A DNA stretch of 64,000 bases. Source: Chrysemys picta bellii (lineage: Eukaryota > Chordata > Testudines > Emydidae). Shown one piece after another: positions 61,660 through 64,000 of the stretch (within the stretch, counting starts at the first letter, position 1; each line of letters starts with the position of its first letter). Below the pieces are notes generated by a model. The model saw only the letters and a list, made by a program, of their open reading frames with translations, was not told the DNA's origin and did no database searches. Where the stretch lies: assembly GCF_011386835.1 (NCBI RefSeq), contig NW_027052923.1, forward strand, positions 33,001-97,000. The letters run 5' to 3'. The position numbers and the translations under genes are program-made.

Positions 61660-62125
61660 TAGGGTTACCATCTTTGAAATGCAAAAAATCGAGCCACCCC
61701 CTCCCCCAAAAGGCAAGCCCACCACAACCCCAACCACAAGGCAACTCCGCAACCACCACTTACAGTATCTAAAGAGATAATACATATAGCTAAGATTGAC
61801 AATATGACATGTCTCCTCTCGCGTGACTCAAACCTTCTCTCACATACGTACACAGTGCGCTTGTGGGTTGGTGGGCAGACAGATTCTGTATTTTCAGCAG
61901 TTTTGATCTGTTAGTGCTTAAACTGTGGAAGTGGGAACACTGCAGCAGCTTTATCTGGACACAAACTTTTAACGTTAAATATCCCAGTGAATTGTGATGA
62001 AAATGCAAATCTTTAGACCCAATTTTAAAAAAAACCCAACAGATTAAATTATTTTTTCTGGCGACTGGCAAATCTATACAAGAACTCGGCCAGGCCGGTC
62101 AAAGACTGGCAAGGTGGGTACCCTA
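61660..62125. mobile_element. hAT-type non-autonomous element, perfect target duplication
   Basis: The left end TAGGGTTACCATC and complemented right end TAGGGTACCCACC are related inverted termini. A perfect AATGTGAG duplication flanks it (61652-61659 and 62126-62133). At 466 bp it holds no transposase. Its ends group with those at 47975. Confidence 0.85.
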
Positions 62126-63715
62126 AATGTGAGGTATGGCCTCTGCAATGCTTCGATTCCAGAGAGCCAGGAGTGAGTTTGGGACACCGTCAGTGGATCT
62201 CCTTGCAGCAGCATAAAGTGTTGCTGGAAAGTAGCAGGGTTGGCACAGTATCACTTTTTTTAAATCACGAAGAGAAGTGACCTATTTCAAAAACAGACAG
62301 ATGTCACTCATCAGAAGTGTTCCTGTGGGTTTGCAAATGCTTACAATTAAAAAGCTAGAAATGTGGAACTTGTTTCCAGAAATTCATGGTTGCTGTCAGG
62401 CCTGGCTCAAGGCGGCATTAAAGAGCATTGAGGCTTGAATCTGGCCGATGTTAGCTAATGGTAGCTTTTTTGGCATCAGATGGATGTTTGGAGGAAGTTA
62501 TTAAATTTGTTTGATCTCAGTCTGTTTTCTAGAGGACTTTTATCAATATCACAAAACACCACCATTACTGCCTTCCTTATTGGCAGTATCCATGAAGAGG
62601 CTGAGAATTAAATACACGTGGAATTTTAAATTCTCTTCTCAACTTGTTAGGTCCGGATTTTGAGACAAACTATCACTAAGGGGAAAACTTTGTTGTTGTC
62701 CATGCTTGTTTCTGTGAAAAAGAGAGAGCATAATTCTTTGGAACTTTTAGTTTGGTTCATTTTATGAGCACTATGGTATATTCAGTTTAAGGGCCTGATC
62801 CTGAACCCTTAATCTTCAATCTATTGAAGTCAGTAGACATTTTACCTTTAAAACCACATAAGTCTTTTAAAGGGCAAGTGAATTTTGGGATTATACCATG
62901 TGAATTCATTCATTTTCATTGGATTACAGGATTGTTCTTTTCTCTGGCATATTAACAGAACAATTAATGTCTAAAGATAGCTTAAAAACATGAGGCTCTT
63001 CTGTGAAGAGAATATAATTTCTTAAGCATAAGCAGGAAGGATTTTACAAAGATGAGTATTTTTTTTCTCAGAGTAATGTTGCATACAGACTGGAGATTGC
63101 CTTTTCTATTGAATTGTATAATGAAAAATCAATCAGTTTAATGGTTGACAAACTTTGACATTCAAATAAAAATGCTGCTGGTATTTTCATAAAGACCTGT
63201 AGGCAAAACTAGATTCAGTGACTTTAATTTATGCAATAGTAAATGTCTGCCAAAACATTGTACAAATGACTGTATAATGAGGCAATAATAACTGTGAAGA
63301 AAGAGAAGGAAAGAAAGGAAGCAGAGGCCAAACTTTTCAGTTTTTAGAATAAATAAATTCATAAAATCTTTCAATGTAAAATGTTATATTTCTACAATCT
63401 TCTTTGCAGCTATGCATTTTATTTTTAGAGCAATTTCCTGAAGTCATCAAAACATTTATCTGACAGTGTGTGTGGTGTCAGACTAATAGTTTAGTTTTTG
63501 TTTTGGTCCAGTGAAGTGAAAGTCAGTGATTTCATCTCCTTATTTGGTCTTCTGCCCACTAGTCCACTAGACTGAATTCATTCCTCTTCTGCCTCAAACG
63601 TAGCTGTATACTTTTCTCTCACTAAAGAGATGAAAGGCCTGATTCGTACAAGTACTCTGTCAGATTTTCATTAATGCCCACAGGTTAAAAGAGTAGTAAG
63701 GAAAGTCTCTTTTTC

Positions 63716-63734
63716 GGGGGGGGCGGGGGGGGGG
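63716..63734 (+). repeat. G-run with quadruplex potential
   Basis: Eight G, one C, then ten G and a GGAAGTGG tail. This could form a G-quadruplex and is prone to sequencing error. No gene is nearby. Confidence 0.7.
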
Positions 63735-64000
63735 AAGTGGTTTGAGAAGTTCTATGGCATCAAAGATTTGCACATGTGTTAATTGTTTGGAGGAAAAAGA
63801 TATCCCAGTAAGTAAACAAGATCAAATTTTCTGCTTACTCATTCCTGCTCAATTCATGTAAGAATATAAATGCATATATGCTTTCTCATATCAGTGTTAA
63901 ATTTAAAATATTTTTATTGCCATGATAACATTCCCCCATAATAACATTCTGTTTGCAGCTTGTCTGTTCAACCATGCTTTCCTTCCCTTTTCATGCCCTT

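Larger units (their letters stand above)
43001..64000. other. Intergenic flank 3' of CHM
   Basis: No host exon was recognised in this 21 kb. In human, the next gene in this direction is POF1B. I saw no sequence I could assign to it. The stretches 43.0-44.8, 45.25-47.3, 51.4-52.3, 54.3-54.8, 55.9-57.1, 57.4-58.3, 62.2-63.6 kb are AT-rich and unremarkable, apart from a T22 tract at 44091-44112 and a turtle-type repeat hint at 46.30-46.40 kb. The segment 44.86-45.24 kb is GC-richer and unidentified. Confidence 0.6.

Noticed and set aside
43001..64000. POF1B or another neighbouring gene exon
   Set aside because: Looked for, on the basis of human gene order; no sequence with domain, phase and splice sites was found.

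Overview
The window is vertebrate nuclear DNA, AT-rich and intron-dominated, most likely from a turtle. The evidence is a host gene with clear amniote orthologues plus a repeat set I associate with turtle genomes: tRNA-headed SINEs with a CR1-like tail, CR1 LINEs ending in ATTCTATG repeats, PIF/Harbinger and hAT miniatures, a DIRS-type tyrosine-recombinase element and a TGTGACA...TGTCACA LTR. The species call is inference. No bacterial features, CRISPR arrays or free-standing RNA genes were seen.
The only host gene recognised is CHM (Rab escort protein 1) on the + strand. Its last six coding exons are 5689-5793, 9080-9143, 14330-14426, 25844-25942, 34340-34509 and 40229-40435. All splice phases agree and together they give about 247 codons of the C-terminal part. 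A long AT-rich candidate 3' UTR follows to about 43 kb. The introns separate it from CHML, which I know as an intronless retrocopy. From 43 to 64 kb I see no host gene.
The introns and flank are a layered transposon record. Intron 9 holds a deleted DIRS element. Intron 11 holds a 2.54 kb DNA transposon (10382-12924) with CACTG ends, TAA target duplications and a ~560-residue zinc-motif protein broken by one frameshift. Intron 12 holds a solo LTR, an unidentified LTR-like repeat with two nested insertions, and a decayed LINE. Intron 13 holds a full-length 4.99 kb Harbinger (26745-31730). It carries a DDE transposase with one nonsense codon, an antisense two-exon Myb/SANT-like gene, and a third open frame of unknown function inside the Myb intron. 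The flank carries hAT-type miniatures with 8-bp duplications, a near-perfect 50-bp hairpin repeat, a CR1 3' end and old MIR/CORE-like SINEs.
The host exons act only as part of CHM. The mobile elements form autonomous/non-autonomous sets: the Harbinger at 26745 shares outer termini with the miniature at 9578, and the hAT miniatures fall into three terminal-sequence groups whose transposase source is not in the window.
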